From: Tranzscheliella williamsii
Lineage: Eukaryota; Basidiomycota; Ustilaginomycetes; Ustilaginales; Ustilaginaceae
DNA length: 64,000 nt
Direction of reading: 5' to 3'
Assembly: GCA_023212725.1 (NCBI GenBank)
Contig: JALBYF010000009.1
Coordinates: 1-64,000 of the forward strand
Shown: piece after piece, positions 31,415 through 41,312 of the stretch
Position numbering within the stretch: position 1 is the stretch's first letter
How the letters are laid out: every line of letters begins with the position of its first letter
Notes under the pieces: generated by a model
What the model was told of the DNA's origin: nothing
Database searches by the model: none
Seen by the model: only the letters and a program-made list of their open reading frames with translations
Position numbers and translations under genes: made by a program

Positions 31415-31480
31415 CCTTCCCTGGCTCTTTGCCACCGAAACACGCCTAGCCTTTCCTTGGCCCTTCGCCACCGAAACACT
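31410..31480 (+). repeat. Tandem duplication of 35-36 bp spanning the PEX13 stop
   Basis: Two adjacent imperfect copies, 31410-31444 and 31445-31480, share the frame CCTAGCCTT...CCACCGAAACAC with few mismatches. The first copy contains the TAG stop codon, and the second repeats that TAG in the 3' flank. Confidence 0.85.
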
Positions 31481-32130
31481 TGGATCGTCACTGATCTCTT
31501 CCGTTCCTTCCGTTTGGTTCGGGCATCTCTCTTCTTCCTTGTAATTGTATCATCAGCGGTTTTGCCCGGATTGCACGCTATACCTTGCACTCATGACTCT
31601 ACTCTCTATCTGTTATTGTTGGCAGGCACCCGGTCACTCTCGCAGCGACTCTCAACAGGACTGCAGTGCCTGGGCTTCTGTCTGTGCACAGTGTAGTTGG
31701 GGTTAAGCAGAGCCGTAGCTGCGCGCCCGGAGATGTTTGGTCTGGAAGTGGCAGCTAGGGGTATGACTTGGGACTGGCACTCTTACTACGTCACCGCTCT
31801 GCTTTAGGAAAAGAGGAGCAGCGTCCGGTATGTTAATAAATGAATACAACGATTCGTGCATGTCCACAAGTCAATCTAAATCCATACTGCCTCCATATCA
31901 ACACATTCTGTAATTCGTAGTATATGCCGCCTGCCACTTCCCTCTTTCTCCCGACCTCGGCCAGTGCCACAACCCTACACCATCACCACCTAGGACCTAT
32001 CTCAAGCAGTGCTGATGTCTAAGATCGTGACTAGATATGGCATTCACCTCCTGTAGCCTGACGCTGTAATTCTGGTACGCTCGAACCGGCGTCCATCCTG
32101 AATAGCAGAAAGAGGCATGTCACTCTTGAT
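31481..32130. other. Intergenic region between PEX13 and the RING gene
   Basis: An AATAAA lies at about 31835, a possible poly(A) signal. Otherwise only short frames; presumed PEX13 3' flank and RING-gene promoter. Confidence 0.45.
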
Positions 32131-35100
32131 ATGCCGCCAAAAAGGACAGAGCAGCATGCGCTCCGCCTTCCAGCTGGCGCGAGCTCTGGCTCCCACCGTC
32201 CTCGAATGTATACCCTAGCTGGACATGCTCATTCGTCGGGGTCTCTACTGCCTAGAACCAACGATCATGTCAGCTCTGGCACCTCGTCGACGCCCGTACC
32301 TGCTTCCGAAGCACCGTATCTCACCAACCTCGAGTCGCATTTCGGCAGGGTCACGCTGACAGCGCCGGACAACATGCGCAGGAAGCAGGCCAAGGACAAG
32401 AAGCAGAAGATTCGTCAAAAGAAAGCCCAGCATGCTCAGACTGCGGCAGCTGCCCTTGCCGGCGCGCCGCCTACGTCTATATCAGATGCCACCTTCAGAA
32501 TACCATCCTCGTCGACATCCAACCTTCTCGATCCTGAGCGCAGATATCAGGCCACAATCGGCGACGCACATTCTAGTACAAACCTCCTCTCGACTCCTTC
32601 GCACGGCAACATGCGAAGAGCTTACAGCGGCAACCAGACCCCCACCCTTTCAACCGTCCACCATCTGCAACCGCCGTCCTCGTCTGTCGCCACTGCTTCA
32701 ACGTCTACAGGCAGAAGGGTGCGCCGTCGGAGAGCATCGAATGCACGGGAAGAAGCAAGCCGTCCCGAGTCCAGGGCTAGCGGAACCAGTCGACCTCAAA
32801 GCTCGTCGTCCCACTACGACGATCTCACCACCGCCCAATCATCCACTCCCAGCACTGCCAGAGCTCGTCAGCAAAGCGACAATCAGACTCCAAGAGCACG
32901 CAGCGATAGCGTTCCGACTAGCCACGACGGTGTTGATGCATCCCAAGCTCAGCAAAACGCTTCCTTGCATCGCCGAAATGTCTGGAATGACATCTATGAG
33001 CCTGACCCAGACGACCTACCCCCGCCCTTTCCGGAAGGCGCGCCGCGCCCTCCAACTCCACCAAGGCCGCCCCCGCATGCTTCAGCAGGGCTCGACCAGC
33101 AATTGATAGGACCGCAGCCACACGTTCGAGTGCCAGACAGCCCACCGCCAGCTTTTAGAAGCGATCCGGAAAGTGAGAATGACGGGCCTGCCTCACCCCT
33201 GTCAGCAACACGTACAGCCGCAAGGAACGATCAGCAAAGAAGAGCATCCAGTTACAGCCACCGGCAGGCACTCTGTGGCGAGCACAGGGTCTCTGACGCT
33301 TCCACCTCGGAATCATCGGCTAGCGACACGGAACCGTGCGAAGCAACCGAGGAGCGAAGGGCCTGGGAAGCAGACATCCGACAAGGTCTTTCCTTCGAAG
33401 TCAGAGTCCTTCGCGAACAGCAACGAAGAGTTGCTCGAGAACGAGCTTTGATGATGTCGCAAAGAGGCGACGTAGCTACTTCCGCGGGCCCCAAACTAGC
33501 ATCCTTACAACCCGTGACATCTATTGCACGAGCTGCAGCTACCTCTTGCAACGAGCCACGCGTGGGGTCAGCTCCACTTGCGTCAGGCGGTGCTCTGTCC
33601 GACGACGGTGCGCAAGCCGACGATGAGACAGAAGCTGGACAAGACCCTGCAGCGATTGGGACGACAGAAGCGATCGCCGTGCCACAGTTGCCCGACGCTG
33701 AAGATGCAACGGACTCACCGCTTCAACGACAAAGCTCGTCGAGCAATGGTGACGCAGATGCAATTATGTCTGTAACAACGCCCGACAGCAGCAGTGCACT
33801 TGCTACTGCTCCTGCTACGACCATGGCCACATCCGTCACCACGTCTGTGGGCGGTTCAGTCATGAACAAAAGTGTGTCGCAACGGCTGGCTACCAACAAC
33901 CAGTTGCCTCGTCCACAGTCCGCCGAAGCCGTCGCTCCCTCCCGTCAGGCTTTATTCAACGAAACAAGGCTTGGCGTTCCTTCACCAGTGTCGGGTATGG
34001 CTAGACCTGTCTCTGCAACAGCACCTCCCCCGGTTGACCGGCCTGGCTTGCGCCCGATAGTACATCGCAAGACCAATTCGGATAGCAGGGGGTATGGAGT
34101 CGCGAATCGAGCAAGGACCGACTTAAGCAGGAAACATCTGCCAAGTGTCTCATCCCGAGTGCGTATCTCGTCGGAAGGAGGTGTGGGTCGCGGCCATGGT
34201 GGTGACTCGCAGTTCGCTCCGAGCAGACGTCCCGAAGATACCTTGTTCGTCATCTCTGCTCCTCCACCCACTGCCTCATCTGATCACAGACAGATCCTCG
34301 ACGCGGATAGTTTCGCCAAGGACAACTACACACCGGCATCTTTCGCTGCAGCAGCAAAGGCTCAAAGTGCAAACGCAAGCGATGGGCTGTCTGATGACGA
34401 CGGCGCCGACTCCGACTCTTCCATAGAGCAGTGGCTCGCCGAGTCAGCGGCGTTCGACGCGCTTCGTCGCAAAGAAGAGGAGGCGGCAGCCCGCTTGCGA
34501 GCTCTAAGAAAAGTTTCCATTTCTGATAGCGAAAGTGACGATGGCAACCGTGCTGATAATGCTGCTAGTGCGGATATGCCGGGTGCGTTCATCACGAAGG
34601 GGCCTACAAGGGGTGCAGCTCCACGAACCAGATTGCCTGACCATACCCAGGTTGCTCTTATCGAGCGAGCAGTACCTAAGGCACCTCCCCCCTTGGTTCT
34701 AGGGCGGTCCAGAGGACGAGCTGCTTACTCCGACTCGTCGACGGATTCGACGGATTCGACGGATACTGACGAAGCTCTGAACCAGTACTCTTCTAGCGAT
34801 GAAGGTGAGCAAGAGTCTCAACATGCTCCCAAAAAGGAACTACACGCATCGTCTAGGTTGTTTGTACCCGTCAACGACGTGACGACGAATACCCTTACTT
34901 CTTCCGAGCCGGATCTGACGGGCGTGTATGAACAGCCTCCTCTTCCGCCAAAGCCTCGGCAAGTCGGCAATAATGTTAGTCGTCCGCTCAGCCTGAAGGC
35001 ACAAGGCAAGCTGCCAGAACGGTATGAGAAATTACTTGACCTGACGCCAGCAAATGTAAGGCGGGCAGGCGACTTTGAAGAGGATGCAGCCAGCAGCCGG

Positions 35101-38100
35101 GATGTCACAGACAGCGACGATGCATGCCAACCTCTCCCGAGCGCGAACTCGCGAGCACAATCGGCAGACGCTGACAGTTTGACTCGAAAAGCCAAACCGA
35201 TAGGTGTGCAACCCCGAGCAGGCTCTGTCTCAGAGCAGGCTTCGCTGACGGCCAATTCGACTAAGCCTGCGGACTTTCGTTCCCGTCAAAGTCAGCTCGA
35301 GCCTCTCCTTGAACCGCTTTCCTATGGTCGTGCCCGCCCCGACTTAGGTAATCGTCTCAAAGGATTGTTCGCCCAACATCTTGTCGCGCCCGTCGACAAT
35401 GCTGGCCCAGCCTGGGACAAGCAGCCAGAGTCTGCGGACACAGCTTCTCTCCTGCAACCGCCTACTACGAAACGTGTGCCGGACATGAAACGCAGGGCGT
35501 CAGCTCACAGCCACAGGAGCAATGATGGAGCTATGACGGGCAGCGATACCGATCCCATCAAAGACACCTCGCCCGGACGCGACGAGCCCGCCACTGTTCG
35601 CGCTGCATCGCCATCACCTCCGGAAGTGCAGCTACAGAAGGGTGTTGATCAGTCCAGCGGACGTCCGACAAGCGCGAAATCGAAGCTGGACTACACGTCT
35701 AAGGCGCAGCCAGAACAACGAGCACGAACTGAAGCGTTGGCCCAGATCGCGCAGCTAGGTTCAGCCACCCCGTCCAACCAGGATTCACTTGCGGCCCTTG
35801 AACGACTACTGGCCAAGACAAGCCGTCCGGTTCCGCATTCGTCATCGCGTGGGCTGTCGTTTGCGCTCACACGAGACTTTCACCGAGAAAGGTCAGAGGC
35901 TGCCCCGTACCAGCACGGGCGACCAGCGGATCCACAGGAAGCGTCTTCCAAGGAGAACTCCACGGATCCTGCCAGCCTGTTCCGACAAGGCGCTATCTTT
36001 CGTGGGAAGCCGGATACTCGCATGAACGAACCTCCAGTACCACCTGTGACCTACAGGACCACGGCTGGAACAGCCCGTCCTGTCTCATTTGTGAATCCTC
36101 GCTCATCAGCGGCACCCATGCCACGGGGCCGCCTGCCTGCCATCACGGATGCCACTCGTCACTTCCCTCCCTCTGCAGCTGCGCAAGGGACGGGCCGCAC
36201 ACCATCCTGGCTCGCACACATACCGACCGATGAGAAAGAGCGCTTACCCGCTCCGCTGCAACCTCGACGACTATCCCACTCGACATCGACTGGGACGGAC
36301 AACGCAGGGGCTACTGGCGGTTCCCAACCGCCACCGCTCCGACTGCCTGGCAGCAGAGTCTCGGCCATGGTATCTCGATTTGAGGCGCCGCCTACTGCTG
36401 CTTTGATGGAATCTGAGACGAAGCGTGCCTTTGCAGCGTCGCCTACCAAGGCAAACGAAACCAAAAGCCGTCTTGATCCATTCTCCTCTTCAGACGCCAC
36501 AGCGCATCGTCAACATCAAAACAGATCATCGGTGGTTAACACATCTGTAGAGCCGCAGCCACACACTCAGGAGCACTCCTCGCAAACTTTACCAACCGCC
36601 GTCGGGACAGCGCCAGGAATGGGACGAAGGCGGACACCACCTCCGCCACCTGTCTTGTCCGAGACGAATCCGTTCCGCCGCTCAATGAGTAGGCGTACGC
36701 AGGCGTTGGAAAACCATGACGTTATCGAGCAACCGCAGTCATCAATGGATGCCCTTACACGAGAGATAGAGGAAGCCGCCACATCTTGGTCGCAGTCTCG
36801 CCAAGAGCACCGTGGTTCTTTCACACCAGGCCGACACACGGCTGCCTCGCAGATATCTCATCTGACGGTACCTTTCGCTGCTTCGGAACAATCAGATCAG
36901 GTAGCTCCATCCACGGCAACAACGGATCCGCCGCGGTCCCCGCGCACCTTAGCCATGGACAGCTTGACGCGGCTGGAAGCTTCGGGTCGGCAATCGGCAC
37001 CGCCACCGCCGCCCTCCAAATCGCCATTACTGTCGCAGGCAGATATCTTTGCTGCCGGCAGCAGAACTGGTCTATCGGCCTCGATTGCTGCTGCACAGGC
37101 GGCTGCTTTCTCGCGAGCCAGCAGCCGGGTAGACCGTCCCAACGGCAGCGGCTCGTGGGCTTCACTAGGATCGCCCAGACAAGAGCAGCAGCCTGTACAC
37201 GATAGATTCGCGCAAACGCTCCCAGGGCACCAGGGTCACTCCGCTTCTCCACAGCCTCTGGCCGCTAGTCAAGCCGCCACCGCAGAGCAATGGTCAACAT
37301 TGCCTCTGCCTCCCCCGGCGTCGTCGTCACGACCTTTACCTACTTTGCCCGCCTCCGTCCGACCGGAGCAGGAGCGCGGCCCGGGAAGCAGCCTTCAGAG
37401 CTCCAGATCCAACTCCTCGTCGCTGCTCTCGTCTACGTCCCATACGTCTCATCGGCATCTGCCAAATCCGCCTCCGCTGCCAGCTCGCCCGCGTGACACA
37501 TATGGGGAAGGCCAGTTGTCCCCAAGACCGCCGTCCGTAACCGGGTCGTCCCCAAGCACGCCACGACAACTGCCCCCCGTACCGACGCCCATTTCTGCTA
37601 GCGGCTTGAGGCTCGGATCAGCGCCACACAACGTGGTATGCGACAAGTCGTCGCCAACCAGTCCTGCCCATGTGGTCGGCGCTGGCGGTGGCGCCAGATC
37701 TGACGGAGCCGGTCCACCGACGGAGATCAACGGCGATGCTGTTGACGAAGATAGGACAAGCTTAGACGCTTCTCGTTGGTCCCCTGACGCAGGGAACAAC
37801 GGCACTACAGCCCCGAGTAGCGGTGTACCCAGCGGACGGCCCGCGCAGGCTTCCGAATGGGAACGTGCCCAGCCGCGGCGGGAGGGATCGCTGGGACTGA
37901 CGGACTTTGACTTGCTGGTGGCGCAGCTGGAGCGCGACGGGCCGCAGTACGAGCATCTCTCGGCGATCGGCGAGTTCCTCGGGCCGGCCAAGCGGGTGTC
38001 GGCGACGGCGGAGCAGCTGGCGAGCCTGTCGGTCGGGATGATCGAGTGCGACTCGCGCCGGGTCACGCGCGAGGGCCGTGTCAAGCAGAAACTCAGCTGC

Positions 38101-38268
38101 GTCGGCGTCCGCGTAGACAAGTGCGCCATCTGCTTGGCCCAGTTCAAAGAATCCCAGCGCGCCGTCATCCTCCCCTGCTCGCACATCCTACACGAGCACT
38201 GCGCCTCCCACCTCTTCCAGACCGTCAACACCTGCCCCACCTGCCGACGCTCGGCCTTTGCAGCATAG
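32131..38268 (+). CDS. Giant disordered RING-H2 protein, probable E3 ubiquitin ligase
   Basis: Single-exon frame of 2045 residues. Nearly all of it is Ser/Pro/Arg/Gln/Ala-rich and predicted disordered, with many SP and PPP motifs. The only clear domain is a C-terminal RING-H2 at about 1998-2039: CAIC, then CSH-x2-H-x2-C, then CPTC, giving eight zinc ligands. A conserved-looking block of about 100 residues precedes it (LTDFDLLVAQLERDG to VGVRVDK). RING-H2 domains recruit ubiquitin-conjugating enzymes, so an E3 role is inferred; substrate and location are unknown. Short acidic patches and Arg-rich stretches occur throughout, and PPPP runs could bind SH3 or WW partners. The start is the first ATG; later Met codons are possible. 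Codons turn strongly GC-rich over the last 400 nt, where the conserved module lies. Confidence 0.9.
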   Translation: MPPKRTEQHALRLPAGASSGSHRPRMYTLAGHAHSSGSLLPRTNDHVSSGTSSTPVPASEAPYLTNLESHFGRVTLTAPDNMRRKQAKDKKQKIRQKKAQHAQTAAAALAGAPPTSISDATFRIPSSSTSNLLDPERRYQATIGDAHSSTNLLSTPSHGNMRRAYSGNQTPTLSTVHHLQPPSSSVATASTSTGRRVRRRRASNAREEASRPESRASGTSRPQSSSSHYDDLTTAQSSTPSTARARQQSDNQTPRARSDSVPTSHDGVDASQAQQNASLHRRNVWNDIYEPDPDDLPPPFPEGAPRPPTPPRPPPHASAGLDQQLIGPQPHVRVPDSPPPAFRSDPESENDGPASPLSATRTAARNDQQRRASSYSHRQALCGEHRVSDASTSESSASDTEPCEATEERRAWEADIRQGLSFEVRVLREQQRRVARERALMMSQRGDVATSAGPKLASLQPVTSIARAAATSCNEPRVGSAPLASGGALSDDGAQADDETEAGQDPAAIGTTEAIAVPQLPDAEDATDSPLQRQSSSSNGDADAIMSVTTPDSSSALATAPATTMATSVTTSVGGSVMNKSVSQRLATNNQLPRPQSAEAVAPSRQALFNETRLGVPSPVSGMARPVSATAPPPVDRPGLRPIVHRKTNSDSRGYGVANRARTDLSRKHLPSVSSRVRISSEGGVGRGHGGDSQFAPSRRPEDTLFVISAPPPTASSDHRQILDADSFAKDNYTPASFAAAAKAQSANASDGLSDDDGADSDSSIEQWLAESAAFDALRRKEEEAAARLRALRKVSISDSESDDGNRADNAASADMPGAFITKGPTRGAAPRTRLPDHTQVALIERAVPKAPPPLVLGRSRGRAAYSDSSTDSTDSTDTDEALNQYSSSDEGEQESQHAPKKELHASSRLFVPVNDVTTNTLTSSEPDLTGVYEQPPLPPKPRQVGNNVSRPLSLKAQGKLPERYEKLLDLTPANVRRAGDFEEDAASSRDVTDSDDACQPLPSANSRAQSADADSLTRKAKPIGVQPRAGSVSEQASLTANSTKPADFRSRQSQLEPLLEPLSYGRARPDLGNRLKGLFAQHLVAPVDNAGPAWDKQPESADTASLLQPPTTKRVPDMKRRASAHSHRSNDGAMTGSDTDPIKDTSPGRDEPATVRAASPSPPEVQLQKGVDQSSGRPTSAKSKLDYTSKAQPEQRARTEALAQIAQLGSATPSNQDSLAALERLLAKTSRPVPHSSSRGLSFALTRDFHRERSEAAPYQHGRPADPQEASSKENSTDPASLFRQGAIFRGKPDTRMNEPPVPPVTYRTTAGTARPVSFVNPRSSAAPMPRGRLPAITDATRHFPPSAAAQGTGRTPSWLAHIPTDEKERLPAPLQPRRLSHSTSTGTDNAGATGGSQPPPLRLPGSRVSAMVSRFEAPPTAALMESETKRAFAASPTKANETKSRLDPFSSSDATAHRQHQNRSSVVNTSVEPQPHTQEHSSQTLPTAVGTAPGMGRRRTPPPPPVLSETNPFRRSMSRRTQALENHDVIEQPQSSMDALTREIEEAATSWSQSRQEHRGSFTPGRHTAASQISHLTVPFAASEQSDQVAPSTATTDPPRSPRTLAMDSLTRLEASGRQSAPPPPPSKSPLLSQADIFAAGSRTGLSASIAAAQAAAFSRASSRVDRPNGSGSWASLGSPRQEQQPVHDRFAQTLPGHQGHSASPQPLAASQAATAEQWSTLPLPPPASSSRPLPTLPASVRPEQERGPGSSLQSSRSNSSSLLSSTSHTSHRHLPNPPPLPARPRDTYGEGQLSPRPPSVTGSSPSTPRQLPPVPTPISASGLRLGSAPHNVVCDKSSPTSPAHVVGAGGGARSDGAGPPTEINGDAVDEDRTSLDASRWSPDAGNNGTTAPSSGVPSGRPAQASEWERAQPRREGSLGLTDFDLLVAQLERDGPQYEHLSAIGEFLGPAKRVSATAEQLASLSVGMIECDSRRVTREGRVKQKLSCVGVRVDKCAICLAQFKESQRAVILPCSHILHEHCASHLFQTVNTCPTCRRSAFAA

Positions 38269-38446
38269 CGCCCCGTGCCCACACAGCAACTGTTCTCCTT
38301 CCCGTCGCCCCTTTCTGTAATCCAACTACCGCCGTGTACCGGCGTCATACCGCAACACACCAGACAGGAGCGGCAACGTCAGATAGCTGTGCGGCCGTCG
38401 CACGGTATTGCAGATAAGAATGTGAGGAGTAATGTGACAGAAGCGC

Positions 38447-39685
38447 TCACTTTTTGCCGAGGGTGGCGAGGGCGGAGTCGTTGAAGCCCTGGTTCTGCTG
38501 GTCGGTCTTGGCGGTGAGGAAGTGGTCGTTGATGCCTTCGCTGCTGGCGGATCTGGACATGCGGGCCTTGAAGTGCTTGGCGGCGTTGGGGTTGGCGCGG
38601 CGCTGCTGGACGGCGTGGCGGAGCGTGTCGAGGGCGGTGGCGGTGGTGTCCCAGTTGATGCAGGCGTCGGTGATGCTCTGGCCGTAGGTGAGGCCGGTGG
38701 GGCCCTGGCGCGGGATGCTCTGCTTGCCCTCGACCAGATTGCTCTCGAGCATCACGCCAAAGATGTTGCACGACGCCTCGTCGCCGGCGGCGAGCTGCTT
38801 TGCGATCGAGTCGACCACCTTGATCTGGTTCTCGTGCTTCTTCTCGCTGTTGCCATGCGAGCAGTCAATCATGATGCGCGCCGGAAGCGCAGCGCCAGTC
38901 AGCTTGGACGAGACGTCGGCCACATGCGCCGCCGAGTAGTTCGGCCCCGTGTTGGCGCCGCGCAGAATGACATGGCATGCGTCGTTGCCATTCGTCTCGA
39001 CAATCGCCGAGATGCCCTGCTTGGTGACGGACAGAAAGACGTGTTCAGCGCTGGCTGCCTTGATCGCATCTACGGCAATCGAGATCGAGCCATCCGTCCC
39101 ATTCTTGAAGCCGATCGGCATGGAGAGGCCTGACGAGAGCTCGCGGTGCACCTGCGACTCGGTGGTGCGCGCGCCGATGGCACCCCACGAGATCAAGTCC
39201 GCGGTGTACTGAGGCGAGATGGTGTCCAAGAACTCGGTACCAGCGGGCAGGCCGAGGTTGGCGACTTCGAGGAGGAAGCCTCGTGCTAGCCTGAGCCCCT
39301 TGTTGATCTGGAAAGAGCCATTCAGATTGGGGTCGTTGATGAGGCCCTTCCATCCGACGGTGGTCCTGGGCTTCTCAAAATAGACCCGCATGACGATATG
39401 CAGGTCCTCTTTGGCCGCCTCTGCGTAGGCCGCAAGCTTGCGGGCATATTCGAGACCGGAGCGAATATCGTGGATGGAGCAAGGACCTACGACGACCAAC
39501 AGACGATCATCCTCCTGCTTGACGATCTCTTCTGTCGCTTTTCGGCCGTAGGCTACTGTCTGTGCTGCTTTCAAAGTGAGTGGATACTCTTCGACCAGGA
39601 TCTGTGGAGGGAGGAGCGGCTTGATGGACTTGATCCTGCGATCATCCAGCTCGTTGAGAGCATCCTTGTAAGTCAGTGTCGTCAT
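38447..39685 (-). CDS. 3-deoxy-7-phosphoheptulonate (DAHP) synthase, class I
   Basis: First enzyme of the shikimate pathway: condenses phosphoenolpyruvate and erythrose 4-phosphate to DAHP in the cytosol. The product has 412 residues from the first ATG; the longer frame starts only with TTG. Active-site blocks are intact: VVGPCSIHD, MRVYFEKPRTTVGWKG, SWGAIGARTTESQVHREL, GFKNGTDG, and the metal-ligand regions MIDCSHGNS and GVMLES. The N-terminal DDRRIKSIKPLLPP matches the regulatory N-terminus of AroG and Aro3/Aro4 enzymes, so feedback control by an aromatic amino acid is likely. Which one (Phe, Tyr or Trp) cannot be decided here. A C-terminal extension of about 50 residues is rich in Ala, Asn and Gln and is longer than in bacterial homologues. 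It converges on the RING gene, with 178 bp between stops. Confidence 0.95.
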   Translation of the reverse strand: MTTLTYKDALNELDDRRIKSIKPLLPPQILVEEYPLTLKAAQTVAYGRKATEEIVKQEDDRLLVVVGPCSIHDIRSGLEYARKLAAYAEAAKEDLHIVMRVYFEKPRTTVGWKGLINDPNLNGSFQINKGLRLARGFLLEVANLGLPAGTEFLDTISPQYTADLISWGAIGARTTESQVHRELSSGLSMPIGFKNGTDGSISIAVDAIKAASAEHVFLSVTKQGISAIVETNGNDACHVILRGANTGPNYSAAHVADVSSKLTGAALPARIMIDCSHGNSEKKHENQIKVVDSIAKQLAAGDEASCNIFGVMLESNLVEGKQSIPRQGPTGLTYGQSITDACINWDTTATALDTLRHAVQQRRANPNAAKHFKARMSRSASSEGINDHFLTAKTDQQNQGFNDSALATLGKK

Positions 39686-40476
39686 GCTGCTCTGACGAAA
39701 CAGAGGTGAATTTGACTGAGGCGTGGCGGTGAGAGGCAACCGGGCCAAAGAGCCAGCTTGGATTATGAATGCAGGTTGACCTGCAAGCGCGCTTTCGCCA
39801 GCCTTTCTTTTCTAGCCAATTCTTCCTGACTACTCGAGTCATTTTCATCCCGCCAAACGTCCCCCATGCATCCCGATCGGAGCAGCGTTTTCCCCGATCC
39901 CGATCGTGACTTCCTGCCGACCGCGTGTTCTGCCCGACGTGACGATAGCTGGGCCTGCCATCTCACTGGACTCAAAGCGGTGGCAGATGCTGCTTATCGG
40001 CTGGTATATTATCACAGACTTGTGGTGCTGGGATGGGAAGCAAGGCACGAGCAACACGCCATCGAAGAATAGGCACTATCGTTGAGCCATAGGCGTGTTC
40101 CGTTGGCCTACCCGTAGATTCATCGACTTTGAGTGGCGACGGGCTGGCGGTCTTTTGTTGCTCAGCCAACGAAAAATCTGAAAGAGGAGGTGGAAAAGCA
40201 ACACGCGTGAGGCATCAACTGCCGCCAGTCGGCGGAGCGTGACCAGCGACCCGCACACTTTTGATCAAATAAAAGCGAATTGAGTCCCGACTCGCGTTCC
40301 CCTTTTTTGGATTCTCCCTCGTCCCCGTTTCGTTGTCGTTGTCTTCTCTTTTTTCTCGCTCTCGCAGAGTCTAACACGTAGATCCACTCGACTTTCTCGG
40401 ACGAAAGATTCTCCCTCATTGCCGCTTTTACCCCGCATCATAACCTCGCGACTACAAATATCTTGGACTCCGGCCG
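39686..40476. promoter_or_regulatory. Divergent promoter region of DAHP synthase and NC2 beta
   Basis: The NC2 beta side has a long pyrimidine tract (about 40290-40375, rich in CTTTTT and TCTCG), typical of fungal leaders and promoters. No gene was seen. Confidence 0.4.
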
Positions 40477-40984
40477 ATGTCTGATGACGAGAGGATCTCT
40501 GGCGCTGCCGGGGCGGACGATGAGCTATCTCTGCCCAAGGCCACCGTCCAGAAGCTAATCTCCGAGATGCTGCCCAAGGACATCACCTGCTCGAAGGACA
40601 CGAGGGACCTGCTCATCGAATGCTGCGTCGAGTTCATTCATCTTCTCTCGTCAGAATCAAACGAGGTCTGCGAGAAGGACTCGAAGAAGACCATTGCTCC
40701 CGAGCACGTAGTGAAGGCCTTGCAAGATCTCGGATTCGAGGGCTTCACCGAAGAGGTCAAGTCTGTCTTGTCTGAGCACAAGGCTGCCCAAAAGGTGAGT
40801 CCATCATACCTACCGCCTCTATCTCTTGCGCTTTGCTAATCGCCCTTCTCGTCTCCTTTGTCACCAGGATCGAGAACGCAAGACTACGAGAATGGAGCAA
40901 TCAGGCCTGACGGAAGAAGAGCTTCAAAGGCAGCAAGAGCTCCTGTTCGCCGCTAGCAAAGCCCGCTTCGAGGCAACAAGCTAG
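40477..40984 (+). CDS. NCB2: Negative cofactor 2 beta subunit (Dr1), histone-fold transcription repressor
   Basis: Forms the NC2 heterodimer with NC2 alpha, binds TBP on promoters and blocks TFIIA/TFIIB entry. Two exons, 40477-40794 and 40868-40984, give 144 residues. The 73-bp phase-0 intron contains a GCTAAT branch site. The histone fold begins at LSLPKATVQKLISEMLP and runs through ECCVEFIHLLSSESNEVCE and KTIAPEHVVKALQDLGF. Exon 2 restores the conserved Gln/Glu-rich tail, LQRQQELLFAASKARF, matching the TBP-inhibiting segment of Dr1. Without splicing the frame ends in an unrelated 14-residue tail, so splicing is well supported. Identification is secure. Confidence 0.96.
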
Positions 40985-41312
40985 GCTGTCGACCCAGGTA
41001 GCCAGCCTACTCGTTTTTGTTTTTCTCGGCAGACCAACCGCTTCGGCGCCTTCTTAACGGCAGCTTCCTGTATTTTAGACTTAAGACGTCGCTCTTCACC
41101 GGCTTCCCCTACTCCTTGCTCCTCCCCACGCGGTGTTTCGGTTCTCCAGCATAGCCCTGATATACTCGTGAGGGCATCATATGTAATACCACACAGAAGC
41201 AAACAGCTTCATCTAACAGCGCACTCGTACACGCACACGCGCCGTTCAAGCGGCCGCCTTTCGAGCCGCGCATATCGTATCAGACCAGAGCGGATATATG
41301 ATAGGGTGACAG
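40985..41312. other. Convergent 3' flanks of NC2 beta and the crotonase gene
   Basis: No coding region, repeat or clear signal was seen in these 328 bp. Confidence 0.5.
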
